From assembly GCF_001050035.1 (NCBI RefSeq), contig NZ_CVTA01000016.1, positions 6,925 to 70,924 of the forward strand: a stretch of 64,000 nucleotides of DNA. Direction: 5' to 3'. The stretch's first letter is position 1. The number at the start of each line of letters is the position of its first letter. Below the pieces are notes generated by a model that made no database searches, was not told the origin of the DNA, and saw nothing but the letters and a program-made list of their open reading frames with translations. This stretch comes from Mycolicibacterium komanii. GTDB taxonomy: Bacteria; Actinomycetota; Actinomycetes; Mycobacteriales; Mycobacteriaceae. The position numbers were made by a program, and so were the translations under genes. Shown here piece by piece: positions 8,432 to 16,875 of the stretch.

Positions 8432-9727
8432 TCAGCCCCGCGGAATGCCCGCGAGTTTGTCGGCGAACTTGGCTTCGGCGGCTTCGCGCAGCCGCAGCAG
8501 ATGTTCGGAGGGGAACACGTCCGGCGCCGGCTTGACGTCCTTGAGCAGCAGCCGCGCCAGCGTCGCCTTGTGCACCTCGGTCGGGCCGTCGGCGAGTCCG
8601 AGCACGAACGACTCCGTCAGGTACTGCACGAACGGCATCTCATGCGAGGTGCCGAGCGAGCCGTGCAGCTGCAGCGCCCGCGCCGAAACATCGTGCAGCA
8701 CCTTCTGCATCATCGCCTTGACCGCCGAGATGTCCGCACGCACCGCCTTGTAGTCGTTGTACTGGTCGATTTTCCACGCGGTCTGCAAGGTCATCAGCCG
8801 GAACGCCTCGATCTCCATCCAGGAGTCGGCGATCATCTCCTGAACCATCTGCTTGTCGGCCAGCATCGAGCCCTGGGTGTAGCGCGAGACCGCCCGTTCG
8901 GTCAGCATGTCGAAGATCCGCCGCACCAGGCCGACGGTCCGCATGGCGTGGTGAATCCGCCCGCCGCCGAGCCGGGTCTGCGCCACGACGAACGCGCCGC
9001 CGCGCGGTCCGAGCATGTGATCGTCGGGCACCCGCACGTTCTCGTACCGGACATACCCCTCGCGTCCGCCGCCGACCGGTTGATAACCGAGGCCCACGTC
9101 GCGCAGCACGTTGATGCCGGGGGTGTCGCCGGGTACCACGAACATCGAATACCGTTGGTACGGCGGCGCGTCCGGGTCGGTCATCGCCATCACGATGATG
9201 AACGACGCCATCGACGCGAACGACGAGTACCACTTCTCGCCGTTGATCACCCAGTGGTCGCCGTCGCGGGTGGCGGTGGTGGTGAACACCTTCGGGTCGG
9301 CGCCGCCGTGGGGTTCGGTCATCGAGAAGCAGGACACGATCCGGTTGTCCAGCAGCGGTTCGAGATACCGCTTCTTGAGTTCGGGTGTGCCGTAGTGAGC
9401 GAGGATCTCGCTGTTACCGGAATCCGGTGCCTGCGAACCGAACACGATCGGCGCGCATTCGGACCGGCCCAGGATCTCGTTGAGCAGCGCCAGCTTGACC
9501 TGACCGTAGCCCGGCCCCCCGAGATGCGCGCCCAGGTGGGTGGCCCACAGTCCGCGCTCCTTGACGATCTGCTGCAGCGGCGGAATCAGCGCCTGGCGCA
9601 CCGGATCGTTGAGATCGTGCGACTCCTTGACGATCAGGTCGATGGGTTCGCATTCGTTGCGGACGAAGTCCTCCACCCACGCCAGCTGTTCGGCCCACTC
9701 CGGGTCGGTCGAGAAATCCCAGGCCAA
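8432..9727 (-). CDS. Acyl-CoA dehydrogenase family protein
   Basis: A 431-residue flavoprotein that should introduce an alpha,beta double bond in an acyl-CoA. The TTG start at 9727 is supported by an AAGGA site and by alignment with the paralogue at 49742, which begins with ATG at the same M-A-W-D-F position. Typical elements are present: a flavin/substrate loop F-S-M-T-E-P-H-G-G-A-D-P, a W-V-I-N-G-E-K-W segment, and a C-terminal G-P-T-E-V-H-K where the Glu occupies the catalytic-base position. Unlike its paralogue it is not followed by a phosphotransferase gene. It is the fifth gene of the operon. Confidence 0.92.
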   Translation of the reverse strand: MAWDFSTDPEWAEQLAWVEDFVRNECEPIDLIVKESHDLNDPVRQALIPPLQQIVKERGLWATHLGAHLGGPGYGQVKLALLNEILGRSECAPIVFGSQAPDSGNSEILAHYGTPELKKRYLEPLLDNRIVSCFSMTEPHGGADPKVFTTTATRDGDHWVINGEKWYSSFASMASFIIVMAMTDPDAPPYQRYSMFVVPGDTPGINVLRDVGLGYQPVGGGREGYVRYENVRVPDDHMLGPRGGAFVVAQTRLGGGRIHHAMRTVGLVRRIFDMLTERAVSRYTQGSMLADKQMVQEMIADSWMEIEAFRLMTLQTAWKIDQYNDYKAVRADISAVKAMMQKVLHDVSARALQLHGSLGTSHEMPFVQYLTESFVLGLADGPTEVHKATLARLLLKDVKPAPDVFPSEHLLRLREAAEAKFADKLAGIPRG

Positions 9728-9749
9728 TGTCCGTCCTTCCGTCCGCTTC

Positions 9750-10526
9750 TCAGCTATCCGACCACTTCCGCCGTCGTTGCGCGGCCTCCTCGGTGGCATG
9801 GCTGAGCACCTGATTGCGATTTTCCAGCTCCATCGCGGCGTCGAGGCCGGACGCGTCGGTGTTGGTCTGCAGTGCCCGCTTCGTCAACTGCACACCCAGC
9901 GGGGACAACTCGGCGATGGTCGCCGCGATCTCCAGCGCGCGCTCGGTCAACCGCTCCGGCGCGACGACCTCGCTGACCAGTCCCCGACGGTCGGCCTCCT
10001 CGGCGCTGACCGTGCGACCGGTCAGCATCCAGTCCGCCGCGACGCTGGTGCCGACGATTCGGGGCAGGTGGTAGCTCATGCCCATCTCGGCACCCGAGAG
10101 CCCGAGCAGGATCGCGGCGTTGCCGAAAGTCGCCGCGGTCGAACAGATCCGGATGTCCGACGCCAGGCACAACGCAAGCCCGGCGCCGACGCACGGCCCG
10201 TTCACGGCGGCGACGACCGGTTGCGGCAGCGCCCGGATCGCCTGCGGCAACGCCGCCATCGCCTCCTGGAAGCGCATGCGTTCGATCGCCGGGGCCGACG
10301 CCTCCATCGGCGACCCGAAGTTGCGTACGTCGATGCCGGCGCAGAACCCGCGCCCGGCGCCGGTCAGCACGACGGCGTTGACCGAGGTGTCGGCGGCGAT
10401 CTCGCCGAAGGTGAGCGACAGTTCGTCGCGCATGCCCTCGTTGATCGCGTTGAGCTGTTTGGGCCGGTTCAGTTGCAGGACAACGATGCCCGGGCGCTCG
10501 CGGTCGACGACCAACGTCTCGGTCAT
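9750..10526 (-). CDS. Enoyl-CoA hydratase/isomerase (crotonase) family protein
   Basis: A 258-residue crotonase. The oxyanion-hole region appears as R-G-F-C-A-G-I-D-V, and the second loop as G-P-C-V-G-A-G-L-A-L-C-L-A-S-D. The G-A-E-M-G-M-S segment places a Glu at one of the catalytic acid positions of hydratases. It probably hydrates the enoyl-CoA made by a neighbouring dehydrogenase. It starts one base after the thiolase stop, so translation is coupled. In a thiolytic spiral the hydroxyacyl product would go to the SDR in the same operon. Confidence 0.9.
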   Translation of the reverse strand: MTETLVVDRERPGIVVLQLNRPKQLNAINEGMRDELSLTFGEIAADTSVNAVVLTGAGRGFCAGIDVRNFGSPMEASAPAIERMRFQEAMAALPQAIRALPQPVVAAVNGPCVGAGLALCLASDIRICSTAATFGNAAILLGLSGAEMGMSYHLPRIVGTSVAADWMLTGRTVSAEEADRRGLVSEVVAPERLTERALEIAATIAELSPLGVQLTKRALQTNTDASGLDAAMELENRNQVLSHATEEAAQRRRKWSDS

Positions 10527-10527
10527 G

Positions 10528-11754
10528 TCAGACCCGCTCGATGATGGTGGCGGTGCCCATGCCGCCGCCGGTACACATCGTGACCAGTCCGGTGGTCAGG
10601 TCGCGACGTTCGAGTTCGTCGAGCACGGTGCCGATGAGCATCGCACCCGTCGCCCCGATCGGGTGGCCGAGCGCGATCGCCCCGCCGTTGACGTTGACGC
10701 GGTCGGGATCGAGCCCGAGGTCACGAATGGTCTTCAGCGGCACGGCCGCGAACGCCTCGTTGATCTCCCACAGATCGATGTCGGCGACCTGCATTCCGGC
10801 CTTGTCCAGGCACCGCTGCGCGGCGGGTCCCGGCGCGGTGAGCATGATGACCGGCTCGCTGCCGATCGCCGCGGTGGATCGGATCTTCGCCCGCGCGGCA
10901 ACGCCATTCGCGTCGAGCCACCGTCGGGACGCCACAACGGCCGCCGCCGCGCCGTCGACCACACCCGACGAGTTGCCCGCATGGTGGACGTGGTCGATAG
11001 CGGTCAACTCCGGGTACCGGGCGAGGCAGATCTCGTCGAACGTGGCGGACTCACCCTCGACGCGCGCCGCGCCCATCCGCTCGAACGCCGGCGGCAGCTT
11101 GGCCAGCTTTTCCAGGGTCGTGCCCGGCCGCGGATGTTCGTCGGTATCGAGGGCGACTTCACCGGTGGCATCGGTCACCGCGATGACCGAGCGGTCGAAG
11201 CGGCCCTCGGCGATCGCGTCGGCGGCGCGCCGTTGACTTTCGACGGCGTACACGTCGACATCCCCTCGGCTGAACTTCTCCAGCGAGGCGATCAGATCCG
11301 CCGAGATGCCTTGCGGCACCGTGGGATGCAGTTCCCGGAAGGCGGGGTTGTCCCCGTCGATCGTCGGTACCCCGACGCTGGCGTTCCACCGCGACATCGA
11401 CTCGACACCGCCCGCGATCACCAAATCCTGCGCCCCGCTGGCCACGCCGGTCGCCGCGACCGTGATCGCCTGTTGACCCGACCCGCAGAACCGGTTGAGC
11501 GTCATGCCCGGCACGGTCTCCGGCCAACCGGCCAGCAGCACCGCCAAGCGTGCGATGTCGTCGCCGTGCTCGCCCGCGAGGATCCCGTTGCCTGCGACCA
11601 CGTCGTCGACATCGGCCGGAGCGAAACCCGTTCTGGCAGAGAGCGCTTGCAGGCACTGGGCGAACAACGCCTGCGGGTGGATCCCGTGCAGGGCGCCGTC
11701 CTCCCGGCCACGACCCCTTGGTGTGCGTACCGCGTCGACGATCCAGGCGTCCAT
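10528..11754 (-). CDS. Thiolase family protein (acetyl-CoA acyltransferase)
   Basis: A 408-residue degradative thiolase. The nucleophilic Cys90 sits in N-R-F-C-G-S-G-Q-Q, the active-site His in [12 protein letters not shown], and the second Cys in M-C-T-G-G-G-M-G, so all three catalytic elements are intact. The ATG at 11754 lies one base from the stop of the acyl-CoA dehydrogenase before it; a longer in-frame extension overlaps that gene and was rejected. It should cleave a 3-ketoacyl-CoA to acetyl-CoA or propionyl-CoA and a shortened acyl-CoA. A second complete thiolase is at 58606-59751. Confidence 0.93.
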   Translation of the reverse strand: MDAWIVDAVRTPRGRGREDGALHGIHPQALFAQCLQALSARTGFAPADVDDVVAGNGILAGEHGDDIARLAVLLAGWPETVPGMTLNRFCGSGQQAITVAATGVASGAQDLVIAGGVESMSRWNASVGVPTIDGDNPAFRELHPTVPQGISADLIASLEKFSRGDVDVYAVESQRRAADAIAEGRFDRSVIAVTDATGEVALDTDEHPRPGTTLEKLAKLPPAFERMGAARVEGESATFDEICLARYPELTAIDHVHHAGNSSGVVDGAAAAVVASRRWLDANGVAARAKIRSTAAIGSEPVIMLTAPGPAAQRCLDKAGMQVADIDLWEINEAFAAVPLKTIRDLGLDPDRVNVNGGAIALGHPIGATGAMLIGTVLDELERRDLTTGLVTMCTGGGMGTATIIERV

Positions 11755-11755
11755 G

Positions 11756-12931
11756 TCAGCGCCGCGGCAGCCCGAGGACCTGCGTGGCGATGATGTTGCG
11801 CTGGATCTCCGACGTGCCGCCGGCGATGGTCCCGCCGAAGCTGCGCGCATAGCGCTCGAACCAGCTCGCGAAGTAATGGTCGAGGTTCATGTGCGCGTAC
11901 GGTCCCGAGGTCGACGGGTGGATCAGCCCGTCGGCGCCGGCAGCGGTCAACGCGTTCTCCATGGCCTGACGCTCGGCTTCGGACCCGAACAGTTTGAGCA
12001 CCGACACCGATGCGGTGTCCATCTCCCCACGCGCCGCTCGCGACAACGCCGCCGAGCCCATCGCCCGCAACGCCTGGTAGTCCATGATCGTCGTGGCGTA
12101 CTGGTCGCGTTCGATCTCGGAGCGGGGCCGGAAGTCGGCGATCATGTTGTCGATGCGGTCGGCGAAGCCGAGCCACATCATCGTGCGCTCATGTCCGAGG
12201 GAACCGTTCGCGACACCCCATCCGCCGTTGAGCGGGCCGACGAGGTTCTCGGCGGGCACCCGTGCGTCGGTGAAGAACACCTCGTTGAAGTCCAGATTCT
12301 CCTCACCGGTCATGTCCGCGAACGGGCGGCACACGACGCCCGGTGTGTCGGTCGGGATGATCAGGACGCTGATGCCCTTGTGCTTGGGCGCATCGGGATC
12401 GGTGCGCACGAACGTCAGCAGGAAGTCGGCGTCGTGGGCGCCCGACGTCCAGACCTTCTGGCCGTTAACGACGAAGTGGTCGCCTTCCAGCACCGCACGG
12501 GTGCGCAGCGACGCCAGGTCCGAGCCGGCGCTCGGCTCGCTCATTCCGAGCGATGCGGTCATCTCCGCCTTCAACACCGGGACCGCCCAGCGGTGTTTCT
12601 GCTCGTCGCTGCCGAACGAAATCAGTGATGCGGCAACGATGTTGACGCCCTGAGGATTGAAGCTGTGGTAGATCCGGCGCCGACACAGCTCGTCGAGGTG
12701 CACGAACTGCTGCAGGACGGTCGCGTTGCGGCCACCGAACTCGGGCGGTTGCGCGGGCAGCAGCCAGCCGTTGTCGAACAACAGCCGCTGCCAGTCGCGC
12801 GCCCATTGCGGCATGTGCGACACCGACTTCGGCCGCTCCAGCGTTTGCGACTCGGGCGGCAGATTCTCGTCGAGGAACGCCGAGAACTCGGCGCGGAACT
12901 GTTCGACGTCGGAATCGAAGGTCAGCTGCAT
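11756..12931 (-). CDS. Acyl-CoA dehydrogenase, catalytic-type subunit of a pair
   Basis: A 391-residue dehydrogenase that starts inside the stop of the next acyl-CoA dehydrogenase gene (ATGA overlap at 12931). Near the C-terminus it has [12 protein letters not shown], which carries the catalytic Glu and the CoA-side Arg of the FadE family, and it has the S-E-P-S-A-G-S-D substrate loop. Overlapping pairs of this kind in mycobacteria, such as the steroid side-chain FadE pairs, form alpha2beta2 heterotetramers; I infer the same here. A close paralogue at 44205-45383 has no adjacent partner. In-frame sequence upstream of 12931 lies within the partner gene and is not part of this protein. Confidence 0.92.
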   Translation of the reverse strand: MQLTFDSDVEQFRAEFSAFLDENLPPESQTLERPKSVSHMPQWARDWQRLLFDNGWLLPAQPPEFGGRNATVLQQFVHLDELCRRRIYHSFNPQGVNIVAASLISFGSDEQKHRWAVPVLKAEMTASLGMSEPSAGSDLASLRTRAVLEGDHFVVNGQKVWTSGAHDADFLLTFVRTDPDAPKHKGISVLIIPTDTPGVVCRPFADMTGEENLDFNEVFFTDARVPAENLVGPLNGGWGVANGSLGHERTMMWLGFADRIDNMIADFRPRSEIERDQYATTIMDYQALRAMGSAALSRAARGEMDTASVSVLKLFGSEAERQAMENALTAAGADGLIHPSTSGPYAHMNLDHYFASWFERYARSFGGTIAGGTSEIQRNIIATQVLGLPRR

Positions 12932-13923
12932 CAGAAGGTCCTGTACTCCGCTGCGATCAGGGCGCGATGCTCGGCGGCGCCGCCGAGCAGCAGCTCGCCG
13001 GCCTTGGCCCGCTTCAGCGCGAATTGAAGATCGTTCTCCCACGTGAATCCCATGGCGCCGAACAGTTGCAGCCCGTGCCGGAAAACGATCGCCTGCGCCT
13101 CCCCCGCCGACGCCTTGGCCATGGCGGCCGCGAGCCGTCGGCGCGAATCGTCCTCGGCGATGGTCAGCGCGGCGAAATAGGCCAGCGCCCTGGCACGTTC
13201 GATGGCGACGTGCATGTCGACGGCCTTGTGCTGCACGGCCTGGAAGGAGCCGATCGCGACACCGAACTGCTGGCGTTGCTTGACGTGCTCGAGCACCAGA
13301 TCCAGGATGCGTTGGCATGCGCCGACCGTGGTGACGGCCATACCGGTCAGGGCGACGTGGCGGGCGCGTTCGGCGTCGGCGGGCACCCGCGCGGTGTCGG
13401 GCACCCGGACGTCGACCAACGACACCTCGGCGATGTGCAGGACCGGGTCGAAGATCGGGCTGCGCCGCGTCGTGACCTGGTCGGCGTCGACGATGAAGAC
13501 GCCGGCGTCAGTGACCACGGCGAATCGCTCGGCCCGGTCACCGTCGAGGACGTGATGCGCCGTGCCATTGAGCACCCAGCCCTCGGCAACCCGGTGGGCG
13601 GCCACGCCGTCGTACACGGCGGTGCCCGCCTGCTGGGGGTCGAATCGGTCACCGGCCAGCGGCGCGAATTGCGTCAGGGTGGCCAGGAACGGGGTGGGGT
13701 CGGTGGCCCGCCCCAACTCCTCGAGGACGATCGCCAGTTCGACGGCGTTCTCGGCATCGGCGAGCTCGGTCCAGCCGGCGTCGACGTAGGTCTTCCACAG
13801 GGGTGCCGGGTCGACCCCGTTCTCGGCGATTCCGCGAATCAGCGAGGCCGGGCACTGTTTGGTGACCGCGTCGCGCACGGTCTCCTGCCAGAGTCGCTGA
13901 TCGGCGTCGAACTCCAGTAACAC
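12931..13923 (-). CDS. Acyl-CoA dehydrogenase, partner subunit
   Basis: A roughly 330-residue, shorter and more divergent member of the acyl-CoA dehydrogenase family and the first gene of the ten-gene operon. The N-terminal helical part (L-E-F-D-A-D-Q-R-L-W) and a C-terminal domain with Q-L-F-G-A-M-G-F-T-W-E-N are visible. The end, G-A-A-E-H-R, departs from the catalytic T-S-E-I motif. This fits the non-catalytic half of heterotetrameric mycobacterial enzymes. A GTG at 13923 follows GGGAGG with a short 4-base gap; in-frame upstream codons run into the promoter region. The start is therefore somewhat uncertain. Confidence 0.85.
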   Translation of the reverse strand: MLLEFDADQRLWQETVRDAVTKQCPASLIRGIAENGVDPAPLWKTYVDAGWTELADAENAVELAIVLEELGRATDPTPFLATLTQFAPLAGDRFDPQQAGTAVYDGVAAHRVAEGWVLNGTAHHVLDGDRAERFAVVTDAGVFIVDADQVTTRRSPIFDPVLHIAEVSLVDVRVPDTARVPADAERARHVALTGMAVTTVGACQRILDLVLEHVKQRQQFGVAIGSFQAVQHKAVDMHVAIERARALAYFAALTIAEDDSRRRLAAAMAKASAGEAQAIVFRHGLQLFGAMGFTWENDLQFALKRAKAGELLLGGAAEHRALIAAEYRTF

Positions 13924-13963
13924 CAAGCCTCCCGGGCCTCGAAGATGGGCAACGCGTCGCTGC

Positions 13964-13978
13964 GAGAATAACATTCTC
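13964..13978. promoter_or_regulatory. Palindromic operator candidate GAGAAT-AAC-ATTCTC
   Basis: A perfect 6+3+6 inverted repeat, 41 bases upstream of the GTG of the minus-strand operon. The same pattern recurs at 14087-14101 and at 29575-29589 upstream of a P450 operon. Its position fits a repressor site over the minus-strand promoter. The cognate regulator is unknown. Confidence 0.55.
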
Positions 13979-14086
13979 AATTCTAGGGCAAAGCGTTCTC
14001 GTGATCTGACTACCACGTTTCGATACCCGCGTGTCATGCAGTTGACCAGCACACACCCTGACCTGCGCAAAAGTAAGCAGTTCGTA

Positions 14087-14101
14087 GAGAACTAGATTCT
14101 T
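14087..14101. promoter_or_regulatory. Palindromic operator candidate GAGAAC-TAG-ATTCTT
   Basis: Second copy of the GAGAAY-N3-ATTCTC pattern in the same divergent gap, about 97 bases before the amidohydrolase start at 14198. One arm base differs from a perfect palindrome. Together with the copy at 13964 it could control both divergent operons. Confidence 0.45.
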
Positions 14102-14197
14102 GCGATTGAAGAACAACGCTTTACACTGGGATATGTTCGGCGCTCGCGCAGCGCTTCTCTGCGCCTGCCGACGGCCGGATGACACGGAGGAACAGCC

Positions 14198-15298
14198 TTG
14201 GTGATGCAGATTCAGGACGGGACCCCGTCTGGTTTCACGACGCCCGTCATCGATGCCAGCGTGCACATCTTCAGCAAGTCGAACAAGGACTTCCGCAGCT
14301 TCCTTCGCGAGCCCTTCAAGAGCCGCGGATTCCCCGACTACGAGATGGACTGGTACGGCGCCCCTGGCGGCGAATACGCCCCAGGAACCGACGGCGATCG
14401 CCGCTACCCCGGCTCGGACCCCGAGTTCGTCGGGCAGCAGCTGTTCGATGAGCGCGGCGTCGACGTCGCGATCCTGCATCCGATGACCCGCGGCATCATG
14501 CCGGACCGCCATCTGGGCACCGCTATCGCGGCGGCGCACAACGAAATGATGGTCACGCGCTGGCTCGAGGACAACCCGTACGCCGACCGATTCCGCGGCA
14601 CCATCCGGATCAATCCCGACGACATCGCCGGCTCACTGCGCGAAATCGCCAAGTACGCCGACCATCCCCGGGTGGTGCAGGTCGGCGTGCCGCTGCAGTC
14701 CCGCGAGCTCTACGGCAAGCCGCAGTTCTGGCCGCTATGGGAGGCCGCCAACGAAGCGAACCTGCCCGTCGCCGTGCACATCGAGGTGGGTGCGGGCATC
14801 CAGTTCGCGCCGACGCCGTCCGGCGTGCCGAGGACGTACGAGAACTACGTCAGCTTCATGGCGTTGAACTACCTGTACCACCTGATGAACCTCATCGTCG
14901 AGGGGGTATTCGAACGGATGCCCACGCTGAAGTTCGTCTGGGCCGACGGTGCGGCCGACCTGCTGACACCGTTCATCTGGCGGATGGACTGCTTCGGGCG
15001 GCCGCATCTCGAGCAGACGCCCTGGGCGCCGCGGATGCCCAGCGACTACCTGCCCGGCCACACGTACTTCGTGCAGGGGGCGATGGACGGGCCCGGCGAT
15101 GTCGATTACGCCGGTGAATGGTTGAGCTTCACCGGCAAAGACGACATGGTGATGTACGGGTCGAGCTATCCGCACTGGCAGCTCAACGATCTGAAGGTGC
15201 CCGCCGCCTACACCGACGAGCAGCGCGAAAAATTGTGCTGGCGCAACGCGGCCGAGCTCTACGGCATAGACGTCGGGGCCGGAGTCGGCGCACAGTGA
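14198..15298 (+). CDS. Amidohydrolase-fold protein with altered metal site
   Basis: A 366-residue protein of the amidohydrolase 2 (ACMS decarboxylase-like) TIM-barrel family. Compared with the next gene (15336-16478), several metal-site positions differ. The late Asp of S-D-Y-P-H-W is Ser323 in S-S-Y-P-H-W, and the E-H of the beta-strand before the W-R-M-D motif is D-G. One His remains in V-A-V-H-I-E. This suggests loss of the usual metal site and perhaps a structural or regulatory partner role. TTG 14198, GTG 14201 and ATG 14204 are all possible starts behind CGGAGG; the true N-terminus may be two residues shorter. It is the first gene of the plus operon. Confidence 0.85.
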   Translation: MVMQIQDGTPSGFTTPVIDASVHIFSKSNKDFRSFLREPFKSRGFPDYEMDWYGAPGGEYAPGTDGDRRYPGSDPEFVGQQLFDERGVDVAILHPMTRGIMPDRHLGTAIAAAHNEMMVTRWLEDNPYADRFRGTIRINPDDIAGSLREIAKYADHPRVVQVGVPLQSRELYGKPQFWPLWEAANEANLPVAVHIEVGAGIQFAPTPSGVPRTYENYVSFMALNYLYHLMNLIVEGVFERMPTLKFVWADGAADLLTPFIWRMDCFGRPHLEQTPWAPRMPSDYLPGHTYFVQGAMDGPGDVDYAGEWLSFTGKDDMVMYGSSYPHWQLNDLKVPAAYTDEQREKLCWRNAAELYGIDVGAGVGAQ

Positions 15299-15335
15299 TC
15301 AGGGCCGGCAAGCTTCTGAAAGGCAGGAGACCACG

Positions 15336-16478
15336 ATGACGGTGACAGTGACAGAGCGGAAGCCGGCGGCCGAGCGCGTCGCGGTGCGCTGCGTCGATTC
15401 CGATGTTCATCCGACGCCGAGGGCCGGCGAGTTGACGCCGTACATTCCGGAGCCGTGGCGCAGCAAGTACTTCCTGACGCGTCGGGTCGGCGACCAGATC
15501 TACTACGACGCACCCGACTACGCGCACGCCTACGCGATGCGGGTCGACACGTTTCCGTCGGACGGTAACTTCGCGGGCAGTGATCCCGATCTGGCGTTCA
15601 AGCAGCTGATCATGCAGGCGGGCGCCGACATCGCGATCCTCGAACCCGCCGCGTACCCGGCTCGCTTCCCCGAGGTCAACCACGCGATGAGCGTCGCGCT
15701 CAACGACTGGCAGGCCAACCACTGGCTGGACAGCAGGAACAACTGGCACGAGCGGTGGCGCGGATCGATCTGCTTGGCCATCGAGGCGCCGGAGGATTCG
15801 GCTCGCGAGATCGAGCGCTGGGCAGGCCATCCCTACATGGGCCAGATCCTGATCAAGGCCGAGCCCCGCCCGGCGTGGGGTGACCCGAAGTACAACCCGA
15901 TCTGGGAGGCCGCGACCAAGCACGACATCACGGTCAGCTGTCACCTGTCGCGCAGCCACCACGAGGAGCTGCCGATCCCGCCGGTCGGATTCCCCAGCTA
16001 CAACCACGATTTCATGGTCACCTACTCGCTGCTGGCGGCGAACCAGGTGATGAGCATGATCTTCGACGGTCTCTTCGACCGGTTCCCGACGTTGCGAATC
16101 GTGTTGGTGGAGCACGCATTCACGTGGATCCTGCCGCTGATGTGGCGGATGGACGCCATCTACGAGGCCCGCAAGTCGTGGCTGGACATCAAGCGCAAAC
16201 CGTCCGAATACGTCAAGGACCACATCAAGTTCACCACCCAGCCGCTGGACTACCCCGAGGACAAGACGGAGCTCTCGCGTGCGTTCGAGTGGATGGAGTG
16301 CGAGAAGATCCTGCTGTACTCGTCGGACTACCCGCACTGGACGTTCGACGATCCGCGCTGGCTGGTCAAGCACCTGCCCGAGCACGCCCGCGAGGCCGTG
16401 ATGTTCAAGAACGGCATCGCGACCTATCACCTTCCCGACACGGTTCCCGCCCTCGAGGGCCAGGTGCGGGTGTTCTGA
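15336..16478 (+). CDS. Amidohydrolase family protein
   Basis: A 380-residue amidohydrolase 2 family enzyme with the barrel motifs in place: D-S-D-V-H-P near residue 20, a mid-barrel S-C-H-L, V-E-H-A-F-T-W, and S-S-D-Y-P-H-W with the late metal-binding Asp. Members hydrolyse C-N or C-C bonds or decarboxylate; in mycobacterial catabolic clusters they are common and mostly uncharacterised. A GGCAGGAG site precedes the ATG. It follows a degenerate paralogue after 37 bases and precedes a Rieske protein after 4 bases. The two amidohydrolases may form a mixed complex, which is inference. Confidence 0.88.
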   Translation: MTVTVTERKPAAERVAVRCVDSDVHPTPRAGELTPYIPEPWRSKYFLTRRVGDQIYYDAPDYAHAYAMRVDTFPSDGNFAGSDPDLAFKQLIMQAGADIAILEPAAYPARFPEVNHAMSVALNDWQANHWLDSRNNWHERWRGSICLAIEAPEDSAREIERWAGHPYMGQILIKAEPRPAWGDPKYNPIWEAATKHDITVSCHLSRSHHEELPIPPVGFPSYNHDFMVTYSLLAANQVMSMIFDGLFDRFPTLRIVLVEHAFTWILPLMWRMDAIYEARKSWLDIKRKPSEYVKDHIKFTTQPLDYPEDKTELSRAFEWMECEKILLYSSDYPHWTFDDPRWLVKHLPEHAREAVMFKNGIATYHLPDTVPALEGQVRVF

Positions 16479-16482
16479 GTAG

Positions 16483-16875
16483 ATGAGCGAAGAGCAGAAG
16501 ACGCCCCGCCTGGCCCAGGGGCGTGAACACGTGGTGGCCACGGTCGACGAAATCCCGCCGGGCAAGCACAAACTCGTGCCGATCGGACGTCACGGCGTCG
16601 GCGTCTACAACGTCAACGGAACGTTCTACGCGATCGCCAACTACTGCCCCCACGAGGGCGGACCGCTGTGCTCCGGACGCGCCCGCGGCCGCACGATCGT
16701 CGACGAGAGCGTGCCCGGCGACTCGGTGATGGTCCGCGATATGGAGTACATCTACTGCCCATGGCACCAATGGGGTTTCGAGCTGGCCACCGGCACGACG
16801 GCGGTCAAGCCGGAGTGGTCGATCCGGACCTACCCCGTGCGGGTGGTCGGCAACGAGGTGCTGGTGCAGGCATGA
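16483..16875 (+). CDS. Small Rieske [2Fe-2S] protein
   Basis: A 130-residue stand-alone Rieske protein. Cluster ligands are C-P-H-E-G (first Cys/His) and C-P-W-H-Q-W-G-F (second Cys/His); the ~35-residue spacing between them is longer than in the shortest Rieske ferredoxins because of an inserted loop (residues ~65-85). It could feed electrons to an oxygenase or act as a redox sensor. It is in an operon with amidohydrolases and an alpha/beta hydrolase, and its stop overlaps the hydrolase start (ATGA). No oxygenase alpha subunit is adjacent; the nearest are at 30893 and 36128. Confidence 0.9.
   Translation: MSEEQKTPRLAQGREHVVATVDEIPPGKHKLVPIGRHGVGVYNVNGTFYAIANYCPHEGGPLCSGRARGRTIVDESVPGDSVMVRDMEYIYCPWHQWGFELATGTTAVKPEWSIRTYPVRVVGNEVLVQA

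Larger units (their letters stand above)
13924..14197. promoter_or_regulatory. Divergent promoter region between two operons
   Basis: This 274-base gap is the longest non-coding stretch and separates the minus-strand beta-oxidation operon from the plus-strand operon at 14198. It is clearly more AT-rich than the flanking genes. It holds two copies of a GAGAAY-N3-ATTCTY palindrome (listed separately) and a further half-like ATTCTA and GTTCTC between them. I saw no convincing gene in it. Exact promoter elements cannot be fixed by eye. Confidence 0.7.

Noticed and set aside
12932..13318. N-terminal extension of the dehydrogenase at 11756
   Set aside because: It overlaps the partner gene; the ATG at 12931 in ATGA overlap matches the family start and the paralogue at 44205.
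13924..14197. A small gene in the divergent gap
   Set aside because: The region is AT-richer, has no frame with a ribosome site, and holds operator-like palindromes.
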